Shown here: positions 1 through 6,054 of the stretch, one piece after another
How positions within the stretch are numbered: the stretch's first letter is position 1
How the letters are laid out: each line of letters begins with the position of its first letter
Origin: Actinomycetota bacterium
GTDB taxonomy: Bacteria; Actinomycetota; Thermoleophilia; Gaiellales; Gaiellaceae
Reading direction: 5' to 3'
Length of the DNA stretch: 10,362 bases
Assembly (NCBI GenBank): GCA_013821525.1
Contig: JACDGR010000089.1
Span: 1-10,362 of the forward strand
Translations under genes and position numbers: made by a program
Notes under the pieces: generated by a model
Seen by the model: only the letters and a program-made list of their open reading frames with translations
What the model was told of the DNA's origin: nothing
Databases searched by the model: none

Positions 1-1112
1 CCGAGACGATGAACCCGGTGATCCTGCTGGACGAGGTCGACAAGGTCGGCGCCGACTGGCGGGGCGACCCGTCGGCGGCGCTGCTCGAGGTGCTCGATCC
101 GGCGCAGAACCACTCGTTCCGCGACCACTACCTCGACGTCGAGCTCGACCTGTCCCAGGTGATCTTCATCGCAACCGCCAACGTTGCGGACACGATTCCC
201 GGCCCACTCCTCGACCGGATGGAAGTGATCCGCTTCGACGGGTACACGGTCGACGAGAAGGTCTCGATCGCACAGGGGTATCTGTGGCCGCGCCAGCGCG
301 ACCGCAACGGCCTGCGCGAGGACGAGGTGGAGGTCGAAGGCTCGGTGCTCGAGTCGATCGTGACCGAGTACACGCGCGAAGCGGGCGTCCGCCAACTGGA
401 GCGCGAGCTCGGGAAGCTCCTGCGGAAGACGGCGACCAGCATCGTCGCGGGCAAGACGGAGGCGCCCGTCCAGGTCGACCTCGACCTGGTGCGCGACGCC
501 CTCGGGCGGCAGCGCTTCTATCAGGAGTCGGCCGAGCGGACTGCCGTTCCCGGCGTCGCGACGGGTCTCGCCGTGACCGGCACGGGCGGTGACGTCCTCT
601 TCGTCGAGGCGACGTCGATGAGGGGCAAGGACGGGCTCGTGCTGACCGGGCAGCTCGGCGATGTGATGAAGGAGTCGGCGCGGATCGCACTCTCCTACGT
701 GCGCTCGCACGCGGACGAGCTCGGGATCGATGAGGACGCGTTCGAGGACCGCTCGTTCCACCTGCACGTTCCCGCGGGCGCGATCCCGAAGGACGGGCCG
801 AGTGCCGGCATCACGATGACGACTGCGATCGCATCGCTGCTCTCGCAGCGGCCCGTCAAGCACACGGTCGGCATGACCGGCGAGGTGACGCTACAGGGAC
901 GCGTGCTGCCGATCGGTGGGCTGAAGCAGAAGGTGCTCGCCGCGCACGCGGCCGGGCTCACCGACGTGATCATCCCGGAGCGCAACCGGGCCGACCTGGA
1001 CGACGTGCCTGCAGAGGTGCGCGCCGAGATGTCGTTCCATCCGGTGATGACGCTGCATGAGGTGCTCGCGCTCGCACTCGAGCCCGCGCCGAGCGCGCAT
1101 GCGCTGTCGTAG
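1..1112 (+). CDS. lon: ATP-dependent protease Lon, C-terminal part (5' end outside window)
   Basis: Lon is a cytosolic AAA+ serine protease that unfolds and degrades damaged or regulatory proteins. The reading frame is already open at the left edge (first full codon at base 3), so the N-terminal substrate-binding domain and Walker A lie outside. Visible are Walker B with the NPVILLDEVDKV motif at the extreme left, the second half of the AAA+ module (ATANVADTIPGPLLDRMEVI, then the helical lid with GVRQLERELGKLLRK) and the whole protease domain. The catalytic dyad is present: Ser in KDGPSAG (codon 801-803) and Lys, the second K of GGLKQK (codon 930-932), 43 residues apart as in E. coli Lon. The protein ends normally at a TAG (1110-1112) after a short Ala/Pro-rich tail. 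The HxlR-type gene starts inside its last 14 bases. The motifs leave little doubt. Confidence 0.97.
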   Translation, partial: ETMNPVILLDEVDKVGADWRGDPSAALLEVLDPAQNHSFRDHYLDVELDLSQVIFIATANVADTIPGPLLDRMEVIRFDGYTVDEKVSIAQGYLWPRQRDRNGLREDEVEVEGSVLESIVTEYTREAGVRQLERELGKLLRKTATSIVAGKTEAPVQVDLDLVRDALGRQRFYQESAERTAVPGVATGLAVTGTGGDVLFVEATSMRGKDGLVLTGQLGDVMKESARIALSYVRSHADELGIDEDAFEDRSFHLHVPAGAIPKDGPSAGITMTTAIASLLSQRPVKHTVGMTGEVTLQGRVLPIGGLKQKVLAAHAAGLTDVIIPERNRADLDDVPAEVRAEMSFHPVMTLHEVLALALEPAPSAHALS

Positions 1113-1413
1113 CTGTCGTCCTGTTCCCGAGGAGGTTCGCCAGGCGGCGGGCCTCCTCGAGGGACGTTGGACCGTCTCGATCATCTGGGCATCCCACGAC
1201 GGAGCCGTGCGCTTCAACGAGTTCTTGCAGGCGGTCGGTGCGATTCCGCCGGCCACGTTGACGACGCGACTGGCCGAGCTCGAAGAGGCAGGGATCCTGG
1301 CGCGCACGACGGTTGAGGGACGCCCGCCGCGGAGCGAGTACCGCCTGACGCCACGGGGCCACGAGCTACGCGGCCTGCTCCGCGCGCTGCGTGCATTCAG
1401 CGGTGCCCGCTAG
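1099..1413 (+). CDS. HxlR/MarR-like winged-helix transcriptional regulator
   Basis: A 104-residue putative DNA-binding protein of the HxlR family, whose members are small dimeric winged-helix regulators, often responding to reactive electrophiles or oxidants. Seen: an N-terminal Cys pair (C3, C6) followed by PV, in the place of the family's conserved Cys; the LLEGRWTVSII helix (19-29); a helix-turn-helix with RFNEFLQAVGAIPPATLTTRL (39-58); and the recognition/wing part ELEEAGILARTT...YRLTPRGHEL (60-90), very typical of HxlR. I chose the ATG at 1099 because homology begins there; an upstream in-frame ATG at 1057 would add 14 Arg/Ser-rich residues read through lon. The gene overlaps lon by 14 bases, so co-transcription is likely. 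No clear Shine-Dalgarno precedes it. The target is unknown; the link to lon is by position only. Confidence 0.85.
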   Translation: MRCRSCRPVPEEVRQAAGLLEGRWTVSIIWASHDGAVRFNEFLQAVGAIPPATLTTRLAELEEAGILARTTVEGRPPRSEYRLTPRGHELRGLLRALRAFSGAR

Positions 1414-1418
1414 GGCGA

Positions 1419-1433
1419 CGCGGTCAGTCCGCG
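1419..1433. other. Small hairpin at a convergent gene junction
   Basis: A perfect 5-bp inverted repeat, CGCGG-TCAGT-CCGCG, sits between the HxlR stop codon (1411-1413) and the stop codon of the minus-strand gene (1424-1426), which lies in the loop. It could help end transcription from both sides, but there is no T-run on either strand and short GC stems are common in such DNA. The two convergent genes are only 10 bases apart. Confidence 0.25.
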
Positions 1434-1834
1434 ACGACTTCGGTGACCGGTAGGTCGAAGCGATCTTTGGCCTTGGCCACGAAGCCCTCCTCGACGTGGC
1501 TTTCGTCCTCGCCGTGCGCGCGAAAGATCACGATCTCGTCTGCAGCGAAGGTTCGCAGCGCATCTTCGATCGCCAGATATGGATCGACATCGCCGACCTT
1601 CGGCTCACCTTGGTCTCCGGGCAGTTCCTCGGAGGCGGCGTCCGCTCTATCGGCGGCGTCAGACCGGGCGGCGTCCTCATCGTTCGTCCACCGGTCGAGC
1701 CAGGAGATCTTCGATGCGGGAGCAACGATCTGCACCTCCGCATCTTCACCAGCACGCCCACGAACGACCTGCTCGACCTCGCTTCTCGGCGAGGCAGCGG
1801 TCGTGATCACAAGGACTTTGCGCGGCATGCTCAT
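1424..1834 (-). CDS. Uncharacterised universal-stress-like (alpha/beta) protein
   Basis: A 136-residue soluble acidic protein of unknown function. It opens with a Rossmann-type strand (RKVLVITTAASP, 5-16), followed by VVRGRAGEDAEVQIVAPAS (23-41), an acidic Asp/Ala-rich middle (51-90), and a helix-strand pair, AIEDALRTFAADEIVIF (88-104). The order resembles a UspA-type fold, but the Gly-rich ATP-binding loop of true universal stress proteins is not seen. Very similar proteins are, from memory, frequent in Thermoleophilia and other soil actinobacteria, usually annotated as hypothetical. I chose the ATG at 1834 because it overlaps the TGA of the upstream gene (ATGA, 1831-1834) and follows a purine-rich GGGAAAG; a second in-frame ATG lies two codons later. 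Translation is therefore probably coupled to the upstream acetyltransferase-like gene. Confidence 0.75.
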   Translation of the reverse strand: MSMPRKVLVITTAASPRSEVEQVVRGRAGEDAEVQIVAPASKISWLDRWTNDEDAARSDAADRADAASEELPGDQGEPKVGDVDPYLAIEDALRTFAADEIVIFRAHGEDESHVEEGFVAKAKDRFDLPVTEVVAD

Positions 1835-2304
1835 TTGTCTTTCCCTTCTCCCCGAGAGCAAACAAGAGCCGGCGAGCGGTCGGACGCCAGTAGCCCGAAA
1901 ACCACCTCGTCAGCGAAGCTGCCCCCGAGGGAGCGAGACGACCTCAACCGACCTTCCTCAGTGAAGCCAGCGCTCAGGGCCGTGCGAATCATCGGCTCAT
2001 CGTCGGACAGGGTCTCGAGCTGAAGCCGGTTGAGCCCTCGTACCTCGAAGCCGTAGCGGCAAAGCAGGGCGAGCGTCTCACCGGCCAGCTCGTTGCTCAC
2101 CCGTTCAACAACCGAGAAGAAGGCAACATCGTCTCGCGCATCAGCGATGCGAAAAGGCGAGTGGGGTGAATCGGCCGCGAGCGGGACCCAGGGCCGGGTA
2201 TCGCCGCGCATCCGTGTTTCCACGTCGTCGTACAACTCGGCGTGGAGGACTGCCACGTCGCTCTCGATCCGCGAGCGCAATTCCACCAACTCCCCGTGAA
2301 GCAT
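1831..2304 (-). CDS. GNAT (RimJ/RimL-like) acetyltransferase lacking the acetyl-CoA-binding core
   Basis: A 157-residue protein matching both ends of a RimJ/RimL-type N-acetyltransferase. The N-terminal part has the family opening (GELVELRSRIESDVAVLHAEL, in 4-24), then PFRIADARDDVAFFSVVER and ELAGE. The C-terminal part has LLCRYGFEVRGLNRLQLETL (in 80-99), a DDEPMIRTALSAGFTEEGRLR segment and a final beta strand. Between residues 75 and 80 the strands beta4-beta5 and the Arg/Gln-x-x-Gly-x-Gly pyrophosphate loop expected of this family are absent, and the reading frame continues without a break. Relatives I recall are about 180-190 residues, so about 30 residues are missing. The product probably cannot bind acetyl-CoA normally: either a recent in-frame deletion pseudogene or a repurposed domain. 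The start ATG lies 22 bases after the DUF6518 stop; the downstream gene overlaps by 4 bases. Confidence 0.75.
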   Translation of the reverse strand: MLHGELVELRSRIESDVAVLHAELYDDVETRMRGDTRPWVPLAADSPHSPFRIADARDDVAFFSVVERVSNELAGETLALLCRYGFEVRGLNRLQLETLSDDEPMIRTALSAGFTEEGRLRSSRSLGGSFADEVVFGLLASDRSPALVCSRGEGKDK

Positions 2305-2314
2305 CCCGCGATGC
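2301..2314 (-). promoter_or_regulatory. Inverted repeat covering a start codon
   Basis: In the mRNA sense (minus strand) the sequence reads GCATC-GCGG-GATGC, a 5-bp stem with a 4-base loop that pairs the ATG start codon (2304-2302) of the shortened GNAT gene. Such a stem could dampen initiation unless ribosomes arrive from the upstream DUF6518 gene. It is short and may be chance. Confidence 0.25.
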
Positions 2315-2326
2315 TATTCGAACTCG

Positions 2327-2932
2327 CTAGAACGATTGGCTATACGCCGCGCTGAGAACTACCTCGGCGAAGAGGCACGCGCCGAGCGTCAGGGGAAACC
2401 AGCGCAAGTGCACCGGTCTCCACGACAGCACGAGGAGAGCTGCTGCGATCACACCCCACAAAACCGCCGTGATCTCGTAGTGCAACTGATGGTGGTAGAC
2501 CCAGAGCCCCTCGGCCAGGAACACAGCAGGGAGCGCTGTTCCTCCGAGACCGCGCATCACGCGCGGGCCGTGCCGCCACAGCTGTCCAGCGAGCCCGTAG
2601 AGGGGGCCGCCGATCAGCGCGCAGATCGCCCAGAAGACGAGAATCGACCCGCCGGCCGAGAAGCCTCTTGCGTGCGCGGTCGCGTAGTAACCGACCAGCT
2701 CGAAAGAGCACGTGATCAGACCGATCGTCGCCGCACCTCTTCTCGACGGCATCAGCGCACCGGCCACGAAAGGCGCCACGAGCCACGCACCCGCCGAGTT
2801 CGTGAGCGCCGCCCACGGACGGTCGAGATAGGTCTGGCCGACCGACGTGAGGGCGCCGACCCCCAGACCGAGCGCGACGAGGGAAACTCCTCGCGCGGAC
2901 GGGCCGAGCCGGCGCTCGCCTACTGCGCGCAC
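2327..2932 (-). CDS. DUF6518 family polytopic membrane protein
   Basis: A 201-residue integral membrane protein of unknown function that I recognise as DUF6518-like. About seven hydrophobic segments are visible: roughly 15-36 (GVSLVALGLGVGALTSV), 39-60, 66-87 (CSFELVGYYATAHA), 94-115 (ILVFWAICALIGGPLYGLAG), 127-146, 153-171 and 179-196. A short Arg-rich N-terminus (GERRLGPSAR) fits an inside-positive orientation. No catalytic motif is apparent. The start is a GTG at 2932 without a good Shine-Dalgarno, overlapping the last 13 bases of the broken sigma-partner gene upstream, which suggests it was once translated as part of that operon. It is intact, unlike its neighbours on either side. Family assignment is from memory of the sequence pattern; a distant transporter or sensor role cannot be excluded. 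Confidence 0.75.
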   Translation of the reverse strand: MRAVGERRLGPSARGVSLVALGLGVGALTSVGQTYLDRPWAALTNSAGAWLVAPFVAGALMPSRRGAATIGLITCSFELVGYYATAHARGFSAGGSILVFWAICALIGGPLYGLAGQLWRHGPRVMRGLGGTALPAVFLAEGLWVYHHQLHYEITAVLWGVIAAALLVLSWRPVHLRWFPLTLGACLFAEVVLSAAYSQSF

Positions 2933-3958
2933 CCGAGCGACGAGCGGTAGCTGTCCTCAACGGTCTGATCCCCGATCGCGTATGGCCCGACCACATTGCC
3001 GCCGTGCGCCATTGCGCCCGCGAACTCGCGAACGACGGTCGGATAGGCGCCACTGCTGTCCATCTGGCGAAGGACACGAGAGCCGGCGACCGCGGTCATC
3101 GCCTGCACAGCCTCGGCGACCTGGAGCGCGTTGCCCGTCCGCTTCGCCGAGATCCACCGCGTGATCCAACCGCAGGACACCGACGAGACGATCTGAGCGC
3201 CGAGTTGGTATCGATCGCGCACGGCGTCACCGTCGGTGAACTGGCTGCGCTCGACACCTCATGGGAGCGGAATGTCAGCGAGCATGCTGCGCACGACGTC
3301 GTTACGTGCACCTGAAAGTACGACGCTCGAGGGCAGGGCCGACAGCCAGGCATTGACGCTCACGAACTGAAGCTGGGCGAGGACTGACTCGATCATCACG
3401 GCGTCGAGTGAGGCACCTTCGAGTTGAAGAACATGCCAATCAGCGGCCCAGACGGCGGTGTAGAGGTCGGTGTCGCGGTAGTGGTAGATCTGCGCGGTTG
3501 CACCAAGGACGCTCGCCGTGGCGACTCTGTCAGCGGACGAGTTGAAGTCGGCGACCGTGCTTGTGTAGTTGCCCGCGGGCTCCCAGCGCAGCTCGACCTG
3601 CTGCGAGCTCGAGGCGAACGTGATCTCACTGGCATCGCCGCCGAACTGATCCGCTCGGGTGACCTTCCAGCCGTCAGAGACGACGAGGAGGCGCGGGGCA
3701 CTCTAGGCGATCTTGACCGCCGATGCCGCCCAGGCGGGATCTCCGCCTGAACCGCTCCCCGTCACGATGAAGATGGCGGCTGCGAAGACGGCGGCTGCGC
3801 TCAAGATCGCCCCTAGGGGTCGCAGCGTCAGGAAGCGCAGGCGCGGCGCAGGGGTGATCGCAGCGAGCAGGAGACGCCGCTCCTCGCTGCGGGCTGCAGT
3901 TGATGACCCTGAAACTGCGGGGGCGCATGGTCCGGAAGAGGTGAAGCTCATCTGTCAT
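2920..3958 (-). pseudogene. Broken one-TM (anti-sigma-like) partner of the ECF sigma factor
   Basis: Reading the minus strand from ATG 3958 and correcting one frameshift gives about 345 codons of continuous homology-like sequence. The N-terminus MTDELHLFRTMRP is followed, in the next frame, by SSTAARSEERRLLLAAI, a membrane segment (LGAILSAAAVFAAAIFIVTG, about 49-67) and a long extracytoplasmic part (DPAWAASAVKIA, then SAPRLLVVSDGWKVTRADQF, ELRWEPAGNYT, YHYRDTDLYTAVW, AWLSALPSSVV, DAVRDRYQLGAQI) ending DSYRSSLGCAQ. Three lesions are seen: one surplus C in the run complementary to 3919-3923, an in-frame TAG at 3705-3703, and an in-frame TGA at 3261-3259. After the frameshift all pieces share one frame. 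Similar intact proteins, from memory, sit directly behind ECF sigma genes in Thermoleophilia and may act as membrane-bound anti-sigma factors. The start overlaps the sigma stop (ATGA). No zinc-finger HxxxCxxC motif is present. Confidence 0.85.
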
Positions 3959-4553
3959 CTCGCGTCCTTTCCTGATGCGATGCGTAGGTGCGATGTGAAC
4001 TCGTCGGCGTCGTCGAGCGACGAGCGCAGCCGTTTGCGCGCGCGGTTGAGGCGAGAGCGGACCGTTCCGACGGGCACGCCGAGTGCAACGGCGACCTCCT
4101 CGTAGCTCAGCTCTCCCAGGCAATGAGCACGACGACGTCACGGTCGCCCTCAGGAAGGTCGGCTAGCCCTGCCAGGAGACGACGCCCCAGTGGCTCGGCG
4201 TCGAGTCTGGAATCGGCGAGCCTGCCCTCGTTCTCCTGAGTAGAGGCATCCGTCCTGACGAGCCGGAAGGCGCGCGCTTCGCGGCGTGTCTCACGCCAGT
4301 GCTTGAGCAGCAGGTTGGTCGCGAGCCCGTAGAGCCAAGGGAGCGCGCTGTCGTGCAGCGGCTTGAACCGGCGCCGCTGCTCGAAACCGATCCGGAACAC
4401 CTCGCCCGACAGATCGTCGGCAACCGCAGGGCCTGCGCGACGATCCAGATAGCGATGGATGGTGTCGAAGTGCCGATCGAAAACGGCCGCGAACTCGACC
4501 GGCTGTTTCCGGCTCGCCGCGATCACCTCTGCATCCGTCCGTGCGTCGTTCAT
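3955..4553 (-). pseudogene. ECF-type RNA polymerase sigma factor, frameshifted in region 4
   Basis: ECF sigma factors direct RNA polymerase to stress- or signal-specific promoters. Sigma region 2 is intact: FAAVFDRHFDTIHRYLDRRA, VADDLSGEVFRIGFEQRRRF and LPWLYGLATNLLLKHWRETR. Region 4 begins with LADLPEGDRDVVVLIAWES and then hits a TGA at 4109-4107. One base later the missing half continues in the next frame: ELSYEEVAVALGVPVGTVRS, then RLNRARKRLRSS, up to a TGA at 3957-3955. Restoring one G near 4112-4116 would give WEELSYEE and a normal 199-residue protein. As it stands the product (149 residues from the ATG at 4553) lacks the helix-turn-helix that reads the -35 element. An upstream GTG at 4559 is an alternative start. 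The repaired stop overlaps the partner gene's ATG, the usual layout for a sigma/anti-sigma pair. A sequencing error is possible, but the partner also carries nonsense codons. Confidence 0.88.
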
Positions 4554-4619
4554 ACGCACTCATTGCCGAATGGCCGATTTAGGTTCACGAGGCCCGGAAC
4601 GACCGCCGAGCACTCCCAC

Positions 4620-4625
4620 TACCCT
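4620..4625 (+). promoter_or_regulatory. Possible -10 box of a leaderless mutY transcript
   Basis: TACCCT fits the TAnnnT pattern of a -10 element, and its end lies 7 bases before the mutY ATG at 4633, which would place the transcription start on or next to the start codon. No Shine-Dalgarno sequence precedes this ATG, consistent with leaderless translation, which is common in actinobacteria. No good -35 hexamer is seen 16-18 bases upstream. Confidence 0.35.
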
Positions 4626-4632
4626 TGCCTCC

Positions 4633-5340
4633 ATGAAAGACGTTCTGTTGGCTTGGTACAGCGAAAGCAAGCGCTCTCTGCCGTGGCGCGAGACGACGGA
4701 TCCGTACGCGATTCTCGTCGCCGAGGTGATGCTGCAGCAGACACAGGTCGACCGCGTCGTGCCGCACTACCTCGCGTGGCTCGAGCGGTGGCCGAGCGCG
4801 GCGGCGCTCGCGGCGGCATCGCCGGCCGAGGTGATCGTCGCTTGGCAGGGGCTCGGGTACAACCGCCGCGCGATCAACCTGCACCGCGCGGCGCAACACG
4901 TCGCCGCACACGGCTGGCCGGACGACCTCACCGAACTCCCCGGTGTCGGCCCGTACACCGCGGGCGCTGTCGGCAACTTCGCCTTCGGCCGCGACGTGCT
5001 GCCGATCGACGTCAACGTCCGGCGCATCCAGGAGCGCACGGGAGAGCGGTTCGACAGCTCGTGCACGCAGGCGCTCTTCGACCTCGGGGCGACGATCTGC
5101 CTGGCACGTATTCCACGCTGCGGGGCGTGTCCGCTCGCGGACGCGTGCCCGTCGCGCGGGTCGCGCTACGAGCCCCTCCGCAAGCAGTCGAGGTTCGAAG
5201 GCTCGTTCCGCCAGCGCCGCGCCGCCGCGCTGCGCGCGGTCGCGGCCGGCGAGCAGCCGACCGACGGCGATGCGCTCGTCGCCCTGGAGCGCGACGGCCT
5301 CGTCGTGCTCGAGGACGGCGTCGCCTCGCTACCGGCGTAA
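4633..5340 (+). CDS. mutY: A/G-specific adenine DNA glycosylase (short MutY)
   Basis: MutY removes adenine mispaired with 8-oxoguanine or guanine, preventing G:C to T:A mutations. The 235-residue protein shows LPWRETTDPYAILVAEVMLQ (16-35), containing the catalytic Glu31 of EVMLQQTQ, the helix-hairpin-helix LPGVGPYTAG (102-111), Asp126 in LPIDVNVRR, and the 4Fe-4S ligands C156-x6-C163-x2-C166-x5-C172. After the cluster only about 60 residues follow (RKQSRFEGSFRQRRAAALRA and a short wing-like end), so the MutT/NUDIX-like 8-oxoG-reading domain of E. coli MutY (350 residues) is missing. I chose ATG 4633 because homology starts there; an in-frame ATG at 4459 would run through the sigma gene. It is divergent from the sigma pseudogene and convergent with the next gene. 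Other glycosylases such as Nth are excluded by the QQTQ and WR patterns. Confidence 0.93.
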   Translation: MKDVLLAWYSESKRSLPWRETTDPYAILVAEVMLQQTQVDRVVPHYLAWLERWPSAAALAAASPAEVIVAWQGLGYNRRAINLHRAAQHVAAHGWPDDLTELPGVGPYTAGAVGNFAFGRDVLPIDVNVRRIQERTGERFDSSCTQALFDLGATICLARIPRCGACPLADACPSRGSRYEPLRKQSRFEGSFRQRRAAALRAVAAGEQPTDGDALVALERDGLVVLEDGVASLPA

Positions 5341-5345
5341 CCCCG

Positions 5346-5364
5346 GAACCAGGTCTGAACCAGG
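5346..5364. repeat. Two 8-bp direct repeats at 11-bp spacing
   Basis: GAACCAGG occurs at 5346-5353 and again at 5357-5364, one helical turn apart, in the 32-base gap between the convergent mutY and phosphodiesterase genes. The second copy continues into GTTC, making the near-palindrome GAACCAGGTTC. It might be a protein-binding site or a small duplication; no terminator-like T-run follows. Confidence 0.4.
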
Positions 5365-5372
5365 TTCGTAGG

Positions 5373-5966
5373 TTACGCGGCGATGGCGAGGCGCGAGGCG
5401 GCTACTTCTTGGGCGAGCGCCGGTTCGTCGGTGACGAGACCGTCGACGCCGAGGTCGACCAGGGCGGCCATCGTCGGCACGTCGTTGACCGTCCAGGGCA
5501 CGACGCCCAATCCGAGCGCATGCGCGCTCGCGACGAGGTCGCGTGTCACGAGATCGTGACGCGGGCCGACGGTGCGCGCGGAGGTTGCGAGCGATTGCGG
5601 TGCCCTGAACAGGAAGGTCGTCTCGAGTGCAGGGCGCACGCGCAGCGCCTCGGCGAGCACGCGCTCCTCGAACGAGCAGAGTGCGATTCGGCCGAGGTAC
5701 GGCTGCAGCGCGGCGACGAACGCGCGCGGGCTTGGTGTCTCGGGCGGGAAGCACTTCGCCTCGACCACCACGGTGGTGTTACCGGCCGCGAGCAGCGCGG
5801 CGTCCAGGCCAAGGCCCGAGGCATCGGCGAGGTCGGTTTCGTGGGCGATCACGATCTCCCCGGCGATCACCCCAACGTCGATCTCGACCGAGGACGGCCC
5901 AACAGCGAGTAGTCGCCGGAGCGTCAGCTCGTCATTACCGCGATGCGCCTGAACCTCGAACTGCAT
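5373..5966 (-). CDS. Short glycerophosphodiester phosphodiesterase-like protein
   Basis: A 197-residue TIM-barrel protein of the GDPD family, which hydrolyses glycerophosphodiesters to glycerol-3-phosphate and an alcohol. Seen: the HRG motif at the first strand (H8, R9), the metal-binding pair E28-x-D30 in VEIDVGV, the second catalytic His (H42 in IVIAHETDL, where the usual following Asp is Glu), E69-x-K71 in VVVEAKCF, VPWTVND (156-162) and GVDGLVTDEP (173-182) at the last strand. It is shorter than the 230-260 residues usual for bacterial members, with little between H42 and E69 and no ENT after HRG. No signal peptide, so probably cytosolic. I chose ATG 5966, directly before the barrel; an earlier in-frame ATG at 6002 is possible. 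The gene follows the GNAT gene after 88 bases, so it may be the last member of the carD operon or have its own promoter. Confidence 0.85.
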   Translation of the reverse strand: MQFEVQAHRGNDELTLRRLLAVGPSSVEIDVGVIAGEIVIAHETDLADASGLGLDAALLAAGNTTVVVEAKCFPPETPSPRAFVAALQPYLGRIALCSFEERVLAEALRVRPALETTFLFRAPQSLATSARTVGPRHDLVTRDLVASAHALGLGVVPWTVNDVPTMAALVDLGVDGLVTDEPALAQEVAASRLAIAA

Positions 5967-6054
5967 GACCGTAGACTCGCCCTCGCGAGGCGGTTTCCGC
6001 ATGACAATTACGCCGAGCGGCGGTGACAGGTCGGTGAACGGCGAGCGCGCTGTC

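Noticed and set aside
1..1112. Lon-like domains at both ends of the window (Lon itself and the RadA C-terminus) as a possible duplication
   Set aside because: RadA proteins generally carry this related fold without the Ser-Lys dyad; it is ancient homology, not a local duplication.
2920..3222. Independent 100-residue gene starting at the GTG at 3222
   Set aside because: Its frame and content continue upstream across the TGA at 3261-3259, so it is the 3' remnant of the broken gene and not a separate gene; reinitiation cannot be strictly excluded.
3396..3701. Minus-strand ORF of 101 codons and overlapping plus-strand ORF 3424-3750 in the middle of the broken partner gene
   Set aside because: The coherent protein (VSDGWKVTRADQF, ELRWEPAGNYT, TDLYTAVW) is in another minus-strand frame that continues to the in-frame TGA; these two are compositional shadows.
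3259..3705. Stop-codon readthrough or an alternative genetic code to explain the two in-frame stops
   Set aside because: Neighbouring genes end normally with TGA (radA, carD, ispF) and TAG (lon, ispD), and a frameshift is present as well, so decay is simpler.
3913..4120. Programmed frameshifting in the sigma factor and its partner
   Set aside because: No convincing slippery heptamer with a downstream structure was recognised, and the partner also carries nonsense codons; the lesions look accidental.
4551..4590. ECF-type autoregulatory promoter (TGAACC at 4587-4582) upstream of the sigma gene
   Set aside because: No matching -10 element at 16-17 bases spacing; a single -35-like match is not enough.
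4633..5340. Endonuclease III (nth) instead of mutY
   Set aside because: The LPWR start, the EVMLQQTQ motif with catalytic Glu31 and the missing Lys in the helix-hairpin-helix loop are MutY features.
4299..5912. Very long plus-strand open frame (537 codons) across the sigma gene, mutY and the phosphodiesterase gene
   Set aside because: Arg/Pro/Gly-rich shadow typical of high-GC DNA; it overlaps mutY in another frame, and the motifs of the real genes lie in the other frames.
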